The notes beneath the pieces are model-generated. The model was not told the origin of the DNA and ran no database searches. It saw only the letters and a list, made by a program, of their open reading frames with translations. This document shows positions 1 to 13,649 of a DNA stretch of 64,000 nucleotides, piece by piece (positions within the stretch are counted from its first letter, which is position 1; every line of letters begins with the position of its first letter). Origin of the DNA: Hirudinaria manillensis (Eukaryota > Annelida > Clitellata > Hirudinida > Hirudinidae); the NCBI GenBank assembly GCA_034509925.1, contig CM067530.1, forward strand, positions 2,228,501 to 2,292,500, written 5' to 3'. A program made the translations under genes and the position numbers.

Positions 1-336
1 TGTTAAGTAATTATATCTTTGTCAGCAATGGATATAGTTAGCATGGTTGTAGTTAGCATCATAACTTCTATTGCTGTTACATCAGCAGTTGCAATAACAA
101 CAAGAAATAAAAATAATCAATTTAATAAATACAACATCTTATTGTTAATAAGGAAATTATTTCAACCAATAATAACCAGTATTTAATACATACCATTGAT
201 TACCAATAGTCCAATAGCTCTTGTATCAGCACTAATCAATATAATATTTTTAATATGATGGTTAATTATACGGTGAATTAAATAATGAATTAATTGTTGA
301 ATTAATTCTTTTAATGTGATAGTTAATTATACAAAC

Positions 337-2713
337 CCTCGATATGATATCTCCATTGGTCCTTCTTATCCGATACAAATGCCTGTATTTCTCGCTGGGT
401 TCCATCAGCACTGGCACACTCGTCTGCCTTTTGGAGCCGCACTGGACCACTGGGAAATTATAGATCAATTAAAATGAAATTTTAACAATTTCGTTTTTTA
501 ATTACTAATTTTTGCAAAACATATAAAAATAATAAATTATAAACAAATAAAAAAGTAATAAATTATAAAAATAAAATTATAAACATATGAATAAATATCA
601 AAGTTGGGATTCCTCTTTTTTTTCTTCAATAATAGTTTTCAAATGCAAAGTGTGCAAGAATTCCAAAAGGAATTTTAATGAAGAAGTGATTATGGCTGAC
701 AACAGGTTTAATTAGGAGAGCGATTATTGAACAATTATTGAACAATTATAGCTCAAATGTTTATATTGCAATTCTGAAGGAATGCAGGAGTGCAACATCT
801 GCTGAACCAATAGGATTGGAGTGCAGGATGTTTGCAATAGATACAAAAGTCTTGGCTTTAAATCAAAGCTAATTGCAATGTGGCTGGAAAATTAATAAAT
901 TATGCAAAGGACTTTTCATTAAGAGAATATTAGATCATCATTACTCATTGACATCATCATTAACATCATCATCATCACTCATTAACATCATCATCATCAT
1001 CATCACTCATTAACATTATCATCATTACTACTCATTAACATCATCATCATTACTCATGACTACCTTTCTTGTTAATAATTGATCCATTTTTAAAAATAAT
1101 ACTAATTAAAAATATTCCCAAGCACTTTATATGTTATTAAGGCTTTATCGGACTGAAAAAAACGTTGGATTTGAGACAAAACTTATAATAAGTTATAATA
1201 GAAAAGAATGCATCTCATGAATGACAGCAATGATAATGATAACATTCTGATTGTCTCTCACTCTTCATGATTAAGATGATAGGCAGACATTAAATTCAAT
1301 AACAATTATCATGATAAATTAGGCAGCTTCACTCAATGTTCTTTAAGGTAAATCACAGAAATATATATGTATATTAAATATATACATAATCATTTCATAT
1401 AATTAACAATGACATAACAAAAACCCGACACTCACATCCCAGCTTGTCCAGGTCGTGTTCAATTCCTGACGCGGTGCAGCACCACTGGAAGAGGCTGCCG
1501 ACCGCTGCTACGACCGGCACGAGGGAGAGAACGACCCAAGAGGTCCAGCAGCACGGATCCGCCTGGCACTGGCGGACCAGACTCACCTTGACTGCAAGGC
1601 AATCCAGGGAAACTCTGGCGAGGAGCGCGCCCCTGTCCGTGAAGTGGTCTGCCACCAGGCCGAGCGCCGCGGACCCAACTATCGAAGTCGACGTCACCAG
1701 GGCGGCTTTGGTCTTCAGGAAGGAGGCCACCAACGCGACGCAGCCGCAGAAGACCACGGAGACGAGAGACACGGCGATCGGGAAGACCCTGCGCCAATCC
1801 GAGCCCTCATCGCTCGTCCTTCCTGAAGCGAAGTACGTCGTGCGGTTCTCTTCGTCGTACGACGGGATGTCTAATCCGACGTCGCCCTCCTCTCTCGGAG
1901 AGCGGGAGACGGGAAGAGGAAACTGGAACGACAGGCGCAGGACCACGAGCAGGTAGGTCGCCACGGCGACGCCGGCGGAAATGCAGGTCACCCGACTCCC
2001 AAAGCACGACAAGAGGAGCACGGAAATCAGCCCAGCCATGAGTCCGGACATGAGAGAGGACCCTGCCGTGACCATCGCGGGCAGACTGGAAGCCACCACC
2101 TCGCAACAGATGATGTACACGAGGCCGGAGAATGTGATGAATGATACAATTAATACTGAAGTCCTCAAGAGCCTATAGCCTAAAATAAGAAAAGGCAAAG
2201 GCTATTGGTTGTAATCGAATCTTACTGCATTATATAAGATATCCTTCAACCATCTATCAAAGCAGTATCATATTATCATCTTTCTGCTCTGCAATCTAAG
2301 AAACACATTTCAAGTCAATAATTCATAAATTAGTATTTATCAGGCTAATTATCACAAAATGTTAGTTTAGGTGCCTTAGAATCGTCTAAGCATTCATCAC
2401 ACAACACTACATTCTGCAAAAGATAAATAACCAATTAGAATGAAAGAACAAAATGTTGAAAGTAAAACCAACCTAAAAAACATAAAAGCAATCCGAGAGC
2501 TGCAACCGTCACGAGGCCAACAGTCGGCCAGACTGAAATATCATCCCAAGAAATGTTTGGACAAGCGTTTGTGATGTTGCTATCCGGTTTTCTGTACAAG
2601 ATGTCCGAAATGTTTATTCCAAAGTCTAGGTCCTCTGATATGCCTATGTAGGTGTGGTTTGGGCTTTCCTTTATCACCCCAAAGGAATTGTTTAACATGG
2701 TGGTTGCAGGCAT
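337..2713 (-). CDS. TMEM198-like multi-pass membrane protein (DUF4203), 3' end outside window
   Basis: Three phase-compatible exons on the minus strand: 2473-2713 (start ATG at 2713), 1436-2179 and 337-449. The last ends at a GT donor (GAGG|gtttgt), so the gene continues past the left edge. About 366 residues are visible. The first ~60 residues carry several N-x-S/T sites (extracellular N-terminus). A run of hydrophobic segments follows, starting at VWPTVGLVTVAALGLLLCFLG and continuing directly across the exon junction into YRLLRTSVLIVSF. The order and sequence of these segments (G-Y-R at the end of TM1, glycine-rich helices, then a C-terminal RIRR..NGDIIS tail) match the TMEM198/DUF4203 family, described in vertebrates as a membrane scaffold in Wnt signalling. 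An acceptor (ttttgcag) lies just upstream of the ATG, so a 5' untranslated exon is likely. The family call rests on recognition, not on a search. Confidence 0.75.
935..1060. repeat. Higher-order ATC repeat
   Basis: Blocks of (ATC)n are separated by a recurring ACTCATTAAC spacer, about five times. The unit is therefore roughly ACTCATTAAC(ATC)n rather than a pure triplet repeat. It lies in the intron between the second and third visible exons of the TMEM198-like gene. Confidence 0.8.
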
Positions 2714-4898
2714 CTGCAGTTTCTGCAAAATATTCCAGAATTAAAATCTACAAATAAATTGTGCTTACCACCTTAATGGTTGCACAGTTCTTTCAAAACT
2801 ATCCAAGCAAAGCAAATTTGATGCTAGATATACAAACGCAAATAAACATTCCAATAACATGTATTTTAACTTTTGAAAATCCGTGTCAATAACATTTCGA
2901 AAAGCACTACCGCAGAATTTACTTCTGCAGAATTCGACATAGTACAATCAAACCAACCTACGAGTAATTAAAGTTCGGTAATTTTTAGCACAAAAGCTTC
3001 TTTATTCTATCTAAATCAGGGTTCCACAAATCACCATTCCTATGCCGCAACATCCAAAGCTCAACCGACGCCTTTTCAACAATCGCACAAAACTGCTTCA
3101 ACATAGAAAACAAGGTGAACAATATTAAAAATATTAATTGTCCTTTGTACAAAATAAGTAAGTGACTTTTAATCGATATTTGTTATAATTCAAGGCTTAA
3201 ATAATTTGTTGAATTTTAATCTTGTAATTTTATCTGTAAATAAATATCGTGAATTTAATCAAATCTATTTCCACGATTAGTGACTTTATTGTTCCCATGA
3301 TAGGCATTCCAGAAGTAATGTTAAGTCTTATTTACGGTTTTAAAGTATTCGATTTTCAATCTAGTGTCGGTGATTGAAGTCTTCCATTCTAAGGAATGCG
3401 AAACCATCAGTTTAATGCAGATAATATTTCTATAATTGTTAAATTATTTAATATCACATTCAATATAATTTATACTAATTGGGAGAATTATAAAATGTTA
3501 AAGGATTTTTTCCTTTAATCATGATCTATTAACTTGTTACATTAGGATGCAATACAACTTTTGACTCAAAGTAATCCATTTAATATTTTCTCTTTATAAT
3601 TAATTTAGTCGTTTTTGCTCCAATCATCATTTATTTATCAAGTAGCAGAAAGTTTGTGTAATTCAAACCTAAATTAGTCTTAGATTCCAAGCAAAAACAA
3701 TGCTGATTCATCACCTCAAATGCCAAAGTTTTTTTTAATATTAAGAATGAAATTTCCCGTTAGCAAGCGATTCAAAGTTGTTGTTGAATGTCTAACATGA
3801 TGGTTGCAGCTTTGTAATTCACCGAACCATGCACAGACATAATTTATAGGGTGGGGTGCAGTGGGGGAATGGCTAGCGGGGCTGTCTCACCCCTCATCCT
3901 GGCGAAAGCTAAAATTAGGTCTCTGAAATCGATAGGCTTCACGTGCAACGTTGAAGGACCAGGTATTTCAGAAGAAGTTCTTAGAGCATGTATTTCTTTT
4001 CCAGTTATTAACACGACTCAAGCATATCTATCAAACAAAAAAAACCACGCTTCTTTTCACAATAATGATGAAAACAAATTTTAAAGTCAATGACTGATTG
4101 CATCCTGCGGTGAAATTAACGTGGCCATTCTTATGTCGCCAATGTTGTCCCCAGCAATAAAATGATCTGTGAATCGTTCACCTAGCGACTATAAAATTAA
4201 CAGACGCGTTCGCATTTCTTTTCAGAGAAGTTGTCAAATGATTTATTCATATTTTTTAAATGCTCTCAAACAATCTTTGTTTACTATTGTCGCCACCTAG
4301 GCCTCAAAAGGTTAGAATTCTCTTGAAGTGACGCAAGTTATTTTATTGAAAGTTAGGTACCCTGGGCACGATTTCACAATTATAGAGGAAATCGTAAAAT
4401 TCAGTCGCTTTTGAAGACATAATGACATTTGAAGATCTTTTATTGAATAAAGTCTTAAAAGTTAAATCGAAAGTGGGCAAAGCTTGTGATCGAAATGATA
4501 AGCTTTCTGTCGATGTTATGTTGTTGCTCTTAAAAATACTAACAACAAGAACAACAACACAACAATAATAATAACAGCAACAATGATAAAATAATGAAAA
4601 ATAATATCAAAGAGTGGTAAAATATTAACTTAAAAACAATAAATAGAATCTTCACGAGCCATTCAAACTCATGATTCGTCGTGAGGAATTTAAAGTTTGG
4701 AAGAAAACAACAAATTTCAACAGCAACAACACCACCAACAACAACATTTAAACTACAAAATATCTCAAAGACAAAAAACGACCATTAAAAAAAAATCCAT
4801 TCAAAATGCAGAAATTCACACATAAAAGGGTGGTGCCTCGGATGAATCTCATCGATTTGTCGGGACCCTGAGACCGTCCAACAAACCACTGGGTACGG
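2714..4898. other. Intergenic, no gene supported
   Basis: AT-rich DNA between the TMEM198-like start and the heparanase stop codon. The short open frames here (for example 3851-4084, plus) have no splice signals or recognisable protein character. It probably contains the TMEM198-like 5' untranslated exon and promoter and the heparanase 3' UTR. Confidence 0.5.
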
Positions 4899-5128
4899 CT
4901 AATCGCGGCAGTGAGAGACGTTGGCTTGAGGGAAGACGAAGAACCCGAAAGTAAGGGGACTCAATGTGATCCTTTTCACCAGTTTCGGCAGAGGCAGGTG
5001 TGGCATTTCGATTTTTGACTTCATTTTCATCAGGACACCGTTAATCAAGACATCCCTGAATGGTTTTTTTAATTATAATTCTTTGGTATTTTTGTTTATG
5101 TTTATATTATTGCTATCGTTGATTTTAA

Positions 5129-5167
<39 letters not shown>

Positions 5168-8100
5168 GTTTATTATTATTATTATTTTATTTGAGTGGTA
5201 TTATTTTGTTCCTACTAAGTATGCTAGCAATGGGTTTGCAAATCAGCAATATCAATACTCATTTCAATCGCCTTGCCTACACGAAACAGATACGTAATTC
5301 TAAATAATGATTAACTAATGTGTTAAATAGTTAATAACAAAAAATGTCAACAACGGAAATAAGACCATGACTCCACTCACTTTGACAGTATATCTCTCTT
5401 CGATGGCCTCATGATGTACGCATAAATGTTACCATCGAAACCACTGCCCCTGTCAAAGAACAGGTTCTTGGATTCGGTTGGATGAACATTCAAAGCGAAT
5501 ACAGTCACTGAACCAGCAGGATAAAGTCTGTAAAGACATAGGGAGGTAATTATTATGTAATTGGTTAAGGCTGTTACATTTACATGTAATTGGATGTTAT
5601 AATTGGATTACTAGAAAATAATATATCTATACATTAATAATAAATATACATAAAGTGTTAAAGACAAGTTAAACGATGTTATTATAAATATTTAAATATA
5701 GAGTAACAAATAATAATAATAATAATAATAATAATAATTAGATTAGTGAATTTTCAGCTAAATCTGGTAAACTAACACCTTTAAGTATTATTATTTTTTT
5801 ATGGAATTAAGCAAATAATCTAAAAAAATCATCAAAAATATTGGCTCATATACGTGTTCTTGGTGCACTGGGCATAAACTCTGATGGTCTTTGGGGTCTT
5901 CTCATTACTAAACACATCCACCTTAAAGACCTTTCTGCCCACGAGTTTGTGGTGAGCCCAGGTGAGCCAATAGTCCTACAGGTGAGTTGTTTACAATATC
6001 ATCACTAGTGTAGTATTTATAATAACTTGTTAATCATTTGTTTCATGATTATAATTATTATTATTAGTAGTAGTAGTAGTAGTAGTAGTAAAAAATTATA
6101 TTATAATAATATTTCACTTATTGTTAATTTAGGCTATTATTAATTTAATTAATAATTTCGGATAAACCAAGAATTATCGTCGTCAAAGAAAAATTATCAA
6201 TCGTACGAGGTGATAAGTTACAAAAAAACCAACCATTCATAAGACTTGAACTTACGTAATAAAAATGACAAAAAAGATAAAATATTTTCCAACCATTTAA
6301 AAATTACAGTTCGACATTTTTTTTTACCGGATTAGGCTCAAAGTTCCGGAAGTCGATGAGTCCGTAATGACCGTTGAATATCGTTTGTCTAACTACGACG
6401 CTGACGTTCTGAGCTGCACTGCAGCCTAACTTGTCCATCGTTCTGTGGAAATCAATAAACCTCTTTATGTATTACCTTTCTACGTAATCATCATCATCTA
6501 TATTGTTATTATTGTTATTATTGTTATTGTTATTATTATTATTATTATTATTTATTATTATTTATTTTTTATTATTAGTGAATTCATTAACTTATCACTG
6601 TAGCAGCGATCCATTCTGAAAGTGCTGTAGTGCTTCAATATTTACATTTAATTATCCATTATAATAATATGATTAATTGTTCCTTAACCCTTGTTACGTA
6701 ATGACCAGTGTTTTCAATTAGGCTTCGTCTCTAATTATAGCCATGGAATTACAGGTTATTATTAAGCTTATAAAAATATTAATAACCGAAATGCATTCCA
6801 GTAATTCTTTAAAAATTGTGGTTGTAATTATTTTAAAAAAGAAATTAATTAAAATCATATTATTAATAATAATAATACATCTTTAAATATAATCATATCA
6901 TTGTTTTAAATGAATCATTTATTTTATTTATATGACTTTAATTTATATAGTATTTTATCTTTTATTATAATTTTATTAACAAAGTTGTTAATATTAAATA
7001 ATTGTTAAGTTAATCTGCATCACCAACGGCAATAAATTCAGTCTCACAGAAATCCCGAGACGTATCGATCGGAAACATTCCTGGTTCCACTTCCGTATCC
7101 GCTGCTGGTTTCTCCCAGCCAGACGGGTTTTCCAGGATCTTCTGACGCTTTGAGGATCTGCTGGATCTTCGAGAAGAAGGTCTCCAGCTTTGCAAAGTTG
7201 CTCGGATCCGTGTAATTCTCTGGAGTGGCTTTCCGGCCGTCGAAGTAGTAACTGGAATGAAGGGAAAAGCCGTGCATTGATTTCAGTTTCGCTTCGTTCG
7301 TCATTACAATTAATGGGGCCACTTACTGGTGGATCGTGTAGGCCTGCAGATATTTCCCGGCGATGTCGTTGACCCTTAAAGAGTATGAAATAATTTAAGA
7401 ATAATAAAATTAATACCAAATATTAGTTACTCGAAAGAATCTAAAGACTCGATCATCGTAGTCAGTCAGGGCAAAATCCACCTAACCCGTAAAGCACTAT
7501 TCTATTCGAGTGGTTTCACATCCTCTTTCAAGCCACTTCACCCACGAGTGCCAAATAATAACAACAGTCTAAGAAATAAAAGACATGCTTGAAAACAATA
7601 AAAAATAAATTGCTCACAGCACTTGAAAGACCGACATCGGGATTGCGTTAATCGAATTAATGCGTTAATTAACGAGTTAATTGTTAAATTCCTGGCCCCG
7701 ACGAGACAGCCCCAAGTGAAAACGATAAAGGTGTGTCTGGAAATCATCCGCCATTGATTAATTATACGCCTATTATTATCGCCTCGCGATCTGAAGAAAA
7801 TAATTCTCTTTCATAATTGAATGTTCCTTTTATTTATCGGGATTATCAAAAGGACAACAAAAGAATTGGAAGTCCGCATATAAGGACTTCGTTGCCATGG
7901 CAACCTGACACAACAACGCACCATTAAAAAAAAACAATAATAACAAGTTATATAATAAAAATAAAATAATAATAATTATTATTATTGTTAATATTATTAT
8001 TATATATTCTAATATTATCATTACTATGACAATGATAATAATATGGTAACAAAATAACTATAATAACGGCCCTGAACTAATTTTATAATAATAATTTCAC

Positions 8101-8262
8101 GCATTAATGATAAATATAATGATAATTAATGTTATTAACTCGTTTTTATAAATTATTATTTATAATTAATATTTTTATCATCTTAATTTACTTTACAAAT
8201 TTTATTATTATTGCCACCAATAACCTAATATATTATTATTACATTTAACATTAACCTAGTAC

Positions 8263-8356
<94 letters not shown>

Positions 8357-10783
8357 AAACCTTATAATAGATTAAGAAATGCAAGACTACTTTTTAAAAT
8401 ATTCCAATCCGGATCCTCCAACGTCAGGACCAACCAGGGAGCTGTTCTCGAAGATGCCGTAAGTTTCCATGAGGTGTTTCAAGTTGATGAAGTCCAGTGC
8501 CACTTGGTCTGGTGGAAGGAGGGTCTTTTGGGCAGGTGAGTCATGGTTGGGTTCTGAATATGCAAATGAGGACACACGTTATATGTGATATTACGCAACA
8601 CTTACGCAACCCAATTGGATTGGTCGTCATACTTGGTATACTTGCTGACTTATGTATTAGAATACCTATACTATACAGCTGAGTATTTGTACTGGAATTT
8701 TTTGATTTTGTAGGTATCCCATACCTGAATGTGCCACCAAAATCCTTCGGTAAAAGCCATCTACCTCCTAAGTTCCTCAACTCACGGCTATCAGCATCGT
8801 TAATTAAATTAATATATTAATTAGTTTGAATATTCAATTATTTACTTAATTAATATTTAACGCCTGTTGATCTACTTACCATATTAATATTAATATTAAT
8901 GAGGTGTGGTGTAATACTAGTTTCTGAAAACATTTGCGAAGCCGCAAAACATTTATCAACAATAATTTTTTATTTCTGACAAATGAGCCTCCCAAGAAGA
9001 GGATGATGATGATGACAACGACAACGACAACAACAACAACTGTTTGCAACAAAACAACAAGAGAAACAGTTAAGAAATGTTTACGAGACCGAAACTGAGC
9101 AAAATACACAATGTGCGCTGGTTTTCCGAATAGACGGAGGCATGCTGTAGTTGTGCAAGAGTCTCTTTTATTATTGTTAATATTATTATTATTATTATTA
9201 TTGTTATTATATTTTTATTATTACTATAATTTTAGGGTAAGTATTATATAGTATATTTATTATTAATATTATTATTAGTAGTAGTATAAGTATAGTATGT
9301 TATTAGCGTTATAGTTCATCGTTTTAATATTATTATAATAACTAATATTATTCCTGTCGGTATTATTATTATCATTATAATAATTATTTTTATTGATATA
9401 ATTTTTTTATTGAAAGTCAAACCGTTTCCGAGCTCCCAATCAATGTTGTCTCCGTAATGCTTCCTCTTGCAGTATTCAAACAACCTGATGGCATCTGACG
9501 GATTCCATTCCGTTCCAAACCTCAGGTTGGCGTTGAGGTCGTACAACAGTCTCAGTCCTGTTTTCTTCGTCAGTGCTATGATGTTGTCCAAGTTTTCGTC
9601 TGAAAGTATTCAATTTATTCTTCTTTTTTTGGTGATATTTTAGAGTTTATTCTGTCGTTCAATGTCCTTAAAGGTTAAAATAAGGAGAGCCTTTTTTTTG
9701 CATTAAGGAAAATTCATTATTTATGTGATAAAAGCTTTAAAAATTGGAAAATATTTGAACGAAAACAGCCCCTTTATTTCAAACACTGCATTGAAAAGAA
9801 TTTCTCAGAAGAAAAATAACTTTCTTCCTTCCGATGTAAACAGAGTCTTTGGTAATTTTTAAGAGCTATTTTTAGATGCAAACAAAGGTAAGTGCTCTGC
9901 ATTGAGCGAAAACACATCACATTGCATATGAATTGGCACGCAAGGCATTTGAGTAATTCTTTCTCAATTTCTTTCTGCCTTTTCGAACTAAAGCTCCCGA
10001 GAACAAAGAAAGATCCATTCATAGGTACTTAGGCGTACAAAGACGAGGACAAAAAAGTCAACAACAACAACAAATTAGTTCAGCAATAAAGGTGTTGCTG
10101 ACAGTTTGAGTTCACGATAAAGGTCAATACCAATTGGCTTTCAAAGGGATTACTGGATTGATTACTTGGCTCCTCTTATTCCCGGAATAATATAATTATA
10201 ATAACAATAACATTAATCCCAATGGATCATAAATTTACAATAAATATTATAATAATAAATCAATAATAGTAATAACAACAATAATAGTGACATTAGCAAT
10301 AATAATAATAATAATAATAATACCCCATCAAACTAAATATCAAATCTTCTGAAAGAATCAGAACCAAAGGAAGGCACAGACAAAATAAAATCTTCACGGA
10401 TCATCACTGGGTGGCGGTTGTCATGGTTACCAAATGATTTGTTGATGCCTCCGTTCGGGCGCGCACCAGTTGATTGATTGATTGACAGTCAATCAACCGG
10501 CGCGGCTGAGCTTGGCCCGTGATTGAAAGAAGGACAAATCGTCGGAGAATGAGAACGTCTGGTTGGTTGGGTGATTGGTTGAAGGAATGAATGATTGAGT
10601 AATGAATGAAAGGAATTTATTTGAAGCGCTTCGAAGGATTTTTTTTTGTGTTTTTTGTTAAAAATCAAATTAACTTTTTTAATGGGACGTGATTCGAAAT
10701 GAATTCTTCAATTACCATTGCCCTGGTGCGTTGAGTGTGGGAAACTCATCGTCGTCGTCATCATCATCATAGTTCATTCACCG

Positions 10784-10816
<33 letters not shown>

Positions 10817-10834
10817 CGACGACGACGACGATGA

Positions 10835-10868
<34 letters not shown>

Positions 10869-11675
10869 GGTCGGGCGAGGATAGCAATTAACTTTGCAGA
10901 CGTAATTTTAGGAGCAATTATTACTAAGATCAGCAACAACAAAGATAATGACCATGCCAACAATAAGTTACTGTTATTAAGCATCTCCATGGTAACTTAA
11001 AACCTAGTAATTAACGAAAAGATTACTAGGAGACATTACTAAACAAGATTCATCATCCAATTAAAAACTAATAACTTAACTTAATTCATTATTAATTAAT
11101 ATTATCCATGAATAGGTACACACCGGTCATCAGGTTTGCTTTCGGATAACCGAGACTTTTCAACTTTGAACTTGGAATGCCGTAGAAGAGCCAATTAGCC
11201 GATGTTCCGCCGAGTCTAAAGTAGCCTGGAGATATAGCCCTGAGTAAGGTTGCCAATTTCACGGATCTGTGAAAGCGATTAATGGATAAAAAAAATTGCA
11301 CAGCATTAAAATTAAATGTAGTGTAACTGCTAATAATTTATAATTTATAAACAGATCATCCAAGTTGACAGCTTTATCGTTTAGCAGTATCATCTTTATT
11401 TAGTTTATTTTTAGAAATATTGTACCACTAAGGCTATGTTTATTCTCTAGTCTCCCATAAAATTTTAAAATCACTTTTAAACGAAATTCTCACTTGATAT
11501 CTATGTCTTTTCTCAGTCCCTCTTCGGTAAACAGAGAAGTGTCCAATGCAACACCGAGGAATCTTTCTGAGACCGTGTTGATAACGTGATTTGTATCAAT
11601 CTCGATGTAAACTTTATCTGCCGGCGTTGTCGCAAATATGAAGGCGACACTCAAAAGTACTGGCGCTAACTTCAT
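4899..11675 (-). CDS. HPSE: Heparanase (GH79 endo-beta-glucuronidase)
   Basis: Ten exons with intact phase: 11494-11675, 11124-11266, 9423-9599, 8391-8553, 7327-7374, 7048-7251, 6328-6442, 5854-5975, 5381-5527, 4899-5055. They encode 485 residues. Heparanase cleaves heparan sulfate in lysosomes and extracellular matrix. Residues 1 to ~20 are a signal peptide. The acid/base glutamate is E168 in WELGNEPNHD; its codon is split by an intron (G|AA). The nucleophile is E285 in VWLGETSSGYGSG, 117 residues later (118 in human). The family hallmarks YFRLGGTSANWL, GPDVGGSG, IHHYYFDGRKAT and DYWLTWAHHKLVG are all present, and the C-terminus ends FGFFVFPQANVSHCRD. The protein is shorter than human heparanase (543 residues) because the excised linker between the 8-kDa and 50-kDa subunits is not encoded: exon 2 (..ANLMT) joins exon 3 (DENLDNI..) in phase. 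I found no intermediate exon in phase. Confidence 0.93.
5129..5167. repeat. (ATT)n microsatellite
   Basis: About 13 ATT/TTA units in a heparanase intron. The tyrosine run seen when translated is an artefact of the repeat. Confidence 0.9.
8262..8353. repeat. (ATT)n microsatellite
   Basis: About 30 uninterrupted ATT units in a heparanase intron, ending about 40 bases downstream (minus strand) of the exon 4 donor. Confidence 0.95.
10478..10496. promoter_or_regulatory. 19-bp palindrome containing a PBX-MEIS/PREP-type site
   Basis: TTGATTGACAGTCAATCAA is a perfect palindrome around a central A. It contains TGATTGACAG, the known preferred composite site for PBX with MEIS/PREP homeodomain proteins, preceded by further TGATTGAT repeats. 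It lies in the second heparanase intron in a GC-rich island (10430-10520). That it is a binding site is inference. Confidence 0.35.
10783..10872. repeat. (GAT/GAC/GGT)n microsatellite
   Basis: About 30 triplets: GAT, then GAC, then GAT, then GGT. The track lies inside heparanase intron 2, and the serine- and proline-rich open frame it creates on the minus strand is not a gene. Confidence 0.9.
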
Positions 11676-13649
11676 TCTCCTGAGATAGAATTATCTAACA
11701 AGTTATTGAGACGATTGATAACAAAGCAAGAGATTGCTTTAAGATACTGGAATCTCTCTTTAGACTTCGTATTTATAGGAGTTTATCAGCGGAGGTTACT
11801 CGCTAAACAGCTGTTCTTTGAAACTTTCCTGTATTTAAATAGAAGCGCTTGTTTTTTGACCCATTTCGTTGAGCTCGTATTTGACAACTTTTTAAACTTT
11901 GTATTTGTTTTGAACGATTAAAAATATTTGAGTCATGAATTTTCAAAACAATAAAAAATAAGAATTAAAAAAACAACGTTCGAAAATTCCACAAATTAAT
12001 TGGACGAACACAGCCATCCTCCCTTTATTGTTTACAATTTGTGGCCGCATGCCGTAACTGCGCATTATTTTTGAATCGTGTACTTGAAAAAACAACATTT
12101 TTCTCCACAACATGTGAAATTTTCATTTGCCATTGGGCTTGTTTACATATTTTGACTTTTTTTAATTTTAACCAACTTCGTTCAGAAAACAGCTTACCGG
12201 ATTTGTTTTCATTATTTTCTTTAGGAAAATATATTTTTACAATTGTCTTTTATTTTCAAACTTAAATGAGGTTTTGACCCAACTTTGCTACATTGATTCA
12301 TTACAATTTTTTTGTATGCCGTACTGCGATGAGCTACTTTGGAACCTAAGTGCAGTCGAATCTTTCAATGCATTGTTTCATCTAGGCATCTTATGATGCC
12401 CTTCCCATAAATTTCAAATTCCTCCCAATAACAACGGATCTGGACGAAACATTGCTTAAAATGATGTCCTGGGGAACATTTATTATTATTATATCGCGTA
12501 ATTGTAACATTATAACATTAAGCACTTCAGTTTTCTGCCAGGCGGACCTTGACATTAGGCTTGATAAATTTAAAGGGTAATTTACGAAATACTTGGAAAG
12601 CTCTGTTATTTGGCAGTTTTGAAGCGGACCTTCAAAATGTGACACTTTGTTGATTGGCTTTAAGGGCGCAGTACCTCTTTGGAGTTCTAAGACTTTTTGC
12701 GCAATCCAAAAACCACCAGAAACAAGTTAATCATTGTTGCTAACTAGCTTATTTTTAACTAGACCATAGTCCGATTTATGATTATTATCTCCGTAACAAT
12801 GAGTAATTTTTTTTTAAATATTTTTCTTTCCGCGCTGTCAATCTTGGTGATTTATTCTGGTTAATCGGTGTTCTGTAATTTTCCTTTGAGCACCATCTCG
12901 TATGGTCACAAAAACAAAGGAACAAACCACATCTTCTCCAGGTTTTAAGAATTCCTCTGCTGTTTACGTCGTCGGTATGCAAGGTTATTTGACATCCTAT
13001 TCTTTTCTTTCCACAGCCTTCGCTCATCTCACTTGATGGATGTAATTACACTCGTCTGCTATCCATCTTTCATCAGCCCGAACTGTTTTTCTCACTCCTT
13101 GCATTGTTTTTTTTTTCTTGTTTTTGCCAAAAGCACTTAAATGATTCTGAGGTGTTGTCTCTTAGCGAAAGAGTTGACAAAGAAGCGAATAGAACTCAGC
13201 TTAATGAGCTCGTAGTAGCAGGCGCTTCTTCGACTTTTTTTTAAACGATCATTTACATCACTTAATTGGATTCTCGAAATGGCGGCGTAAAACAGATCTC
13301 GACGTCTGTGAAATTAATCGGGCGATATGCGGAACTTTGGCTTCTATGTGCGCTTAGGACGATGCAGAGCATCCGTTAAGTCCAGTGTTTCGCGAGAGAT
13401 CGATTCCGCTTTACTGGTTTACCTAGTGGCCCGAAATGCTACAATTCTTCCCTTCTGGAGTCTTACAAAGTGAGGCGTTCCTTTGACACATTTCTAGTGG
13501 CACCAAATATTTTGTGCCATACTTTATTACTTCAACAAACAGTAAAAAGTACTTTTGATGGAATTTAAACCACAGAATAATTTCAAATAGGAACCTTTCA
13601 CTCAATTCATAAATGCAAAACTTAAAAAAGAATGACATTGAAAAGGACA
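11676..13649. other. Intergenic, likely heparanase promoter and chitobiase 3' UTR
   Basis: AT-rich, with only unsupported short open frames on both strands (for example 12041-12265 plus and 12785-13027 minus). I see no splice-flanked coding segment here. Confidence 0.5.

Noticed and set aside
1444..2178. Open frames on the plus strand opposite the TMEM198-like exon
   Set aside because: Shadows of the GC-rich minus-strand exon, which has splice sites, membrane helices and family similarity.
10778..10990. Serine/proline-run ORF on the minus strand with a hydrophobic start
   Set aside because: The run is the GAT/GGT microsatellite and the ORF sits within a heparanase intron. The possible 31-nt exon next to it (10709-10739) does not fit the phase between heparanase exons 2 and 3.
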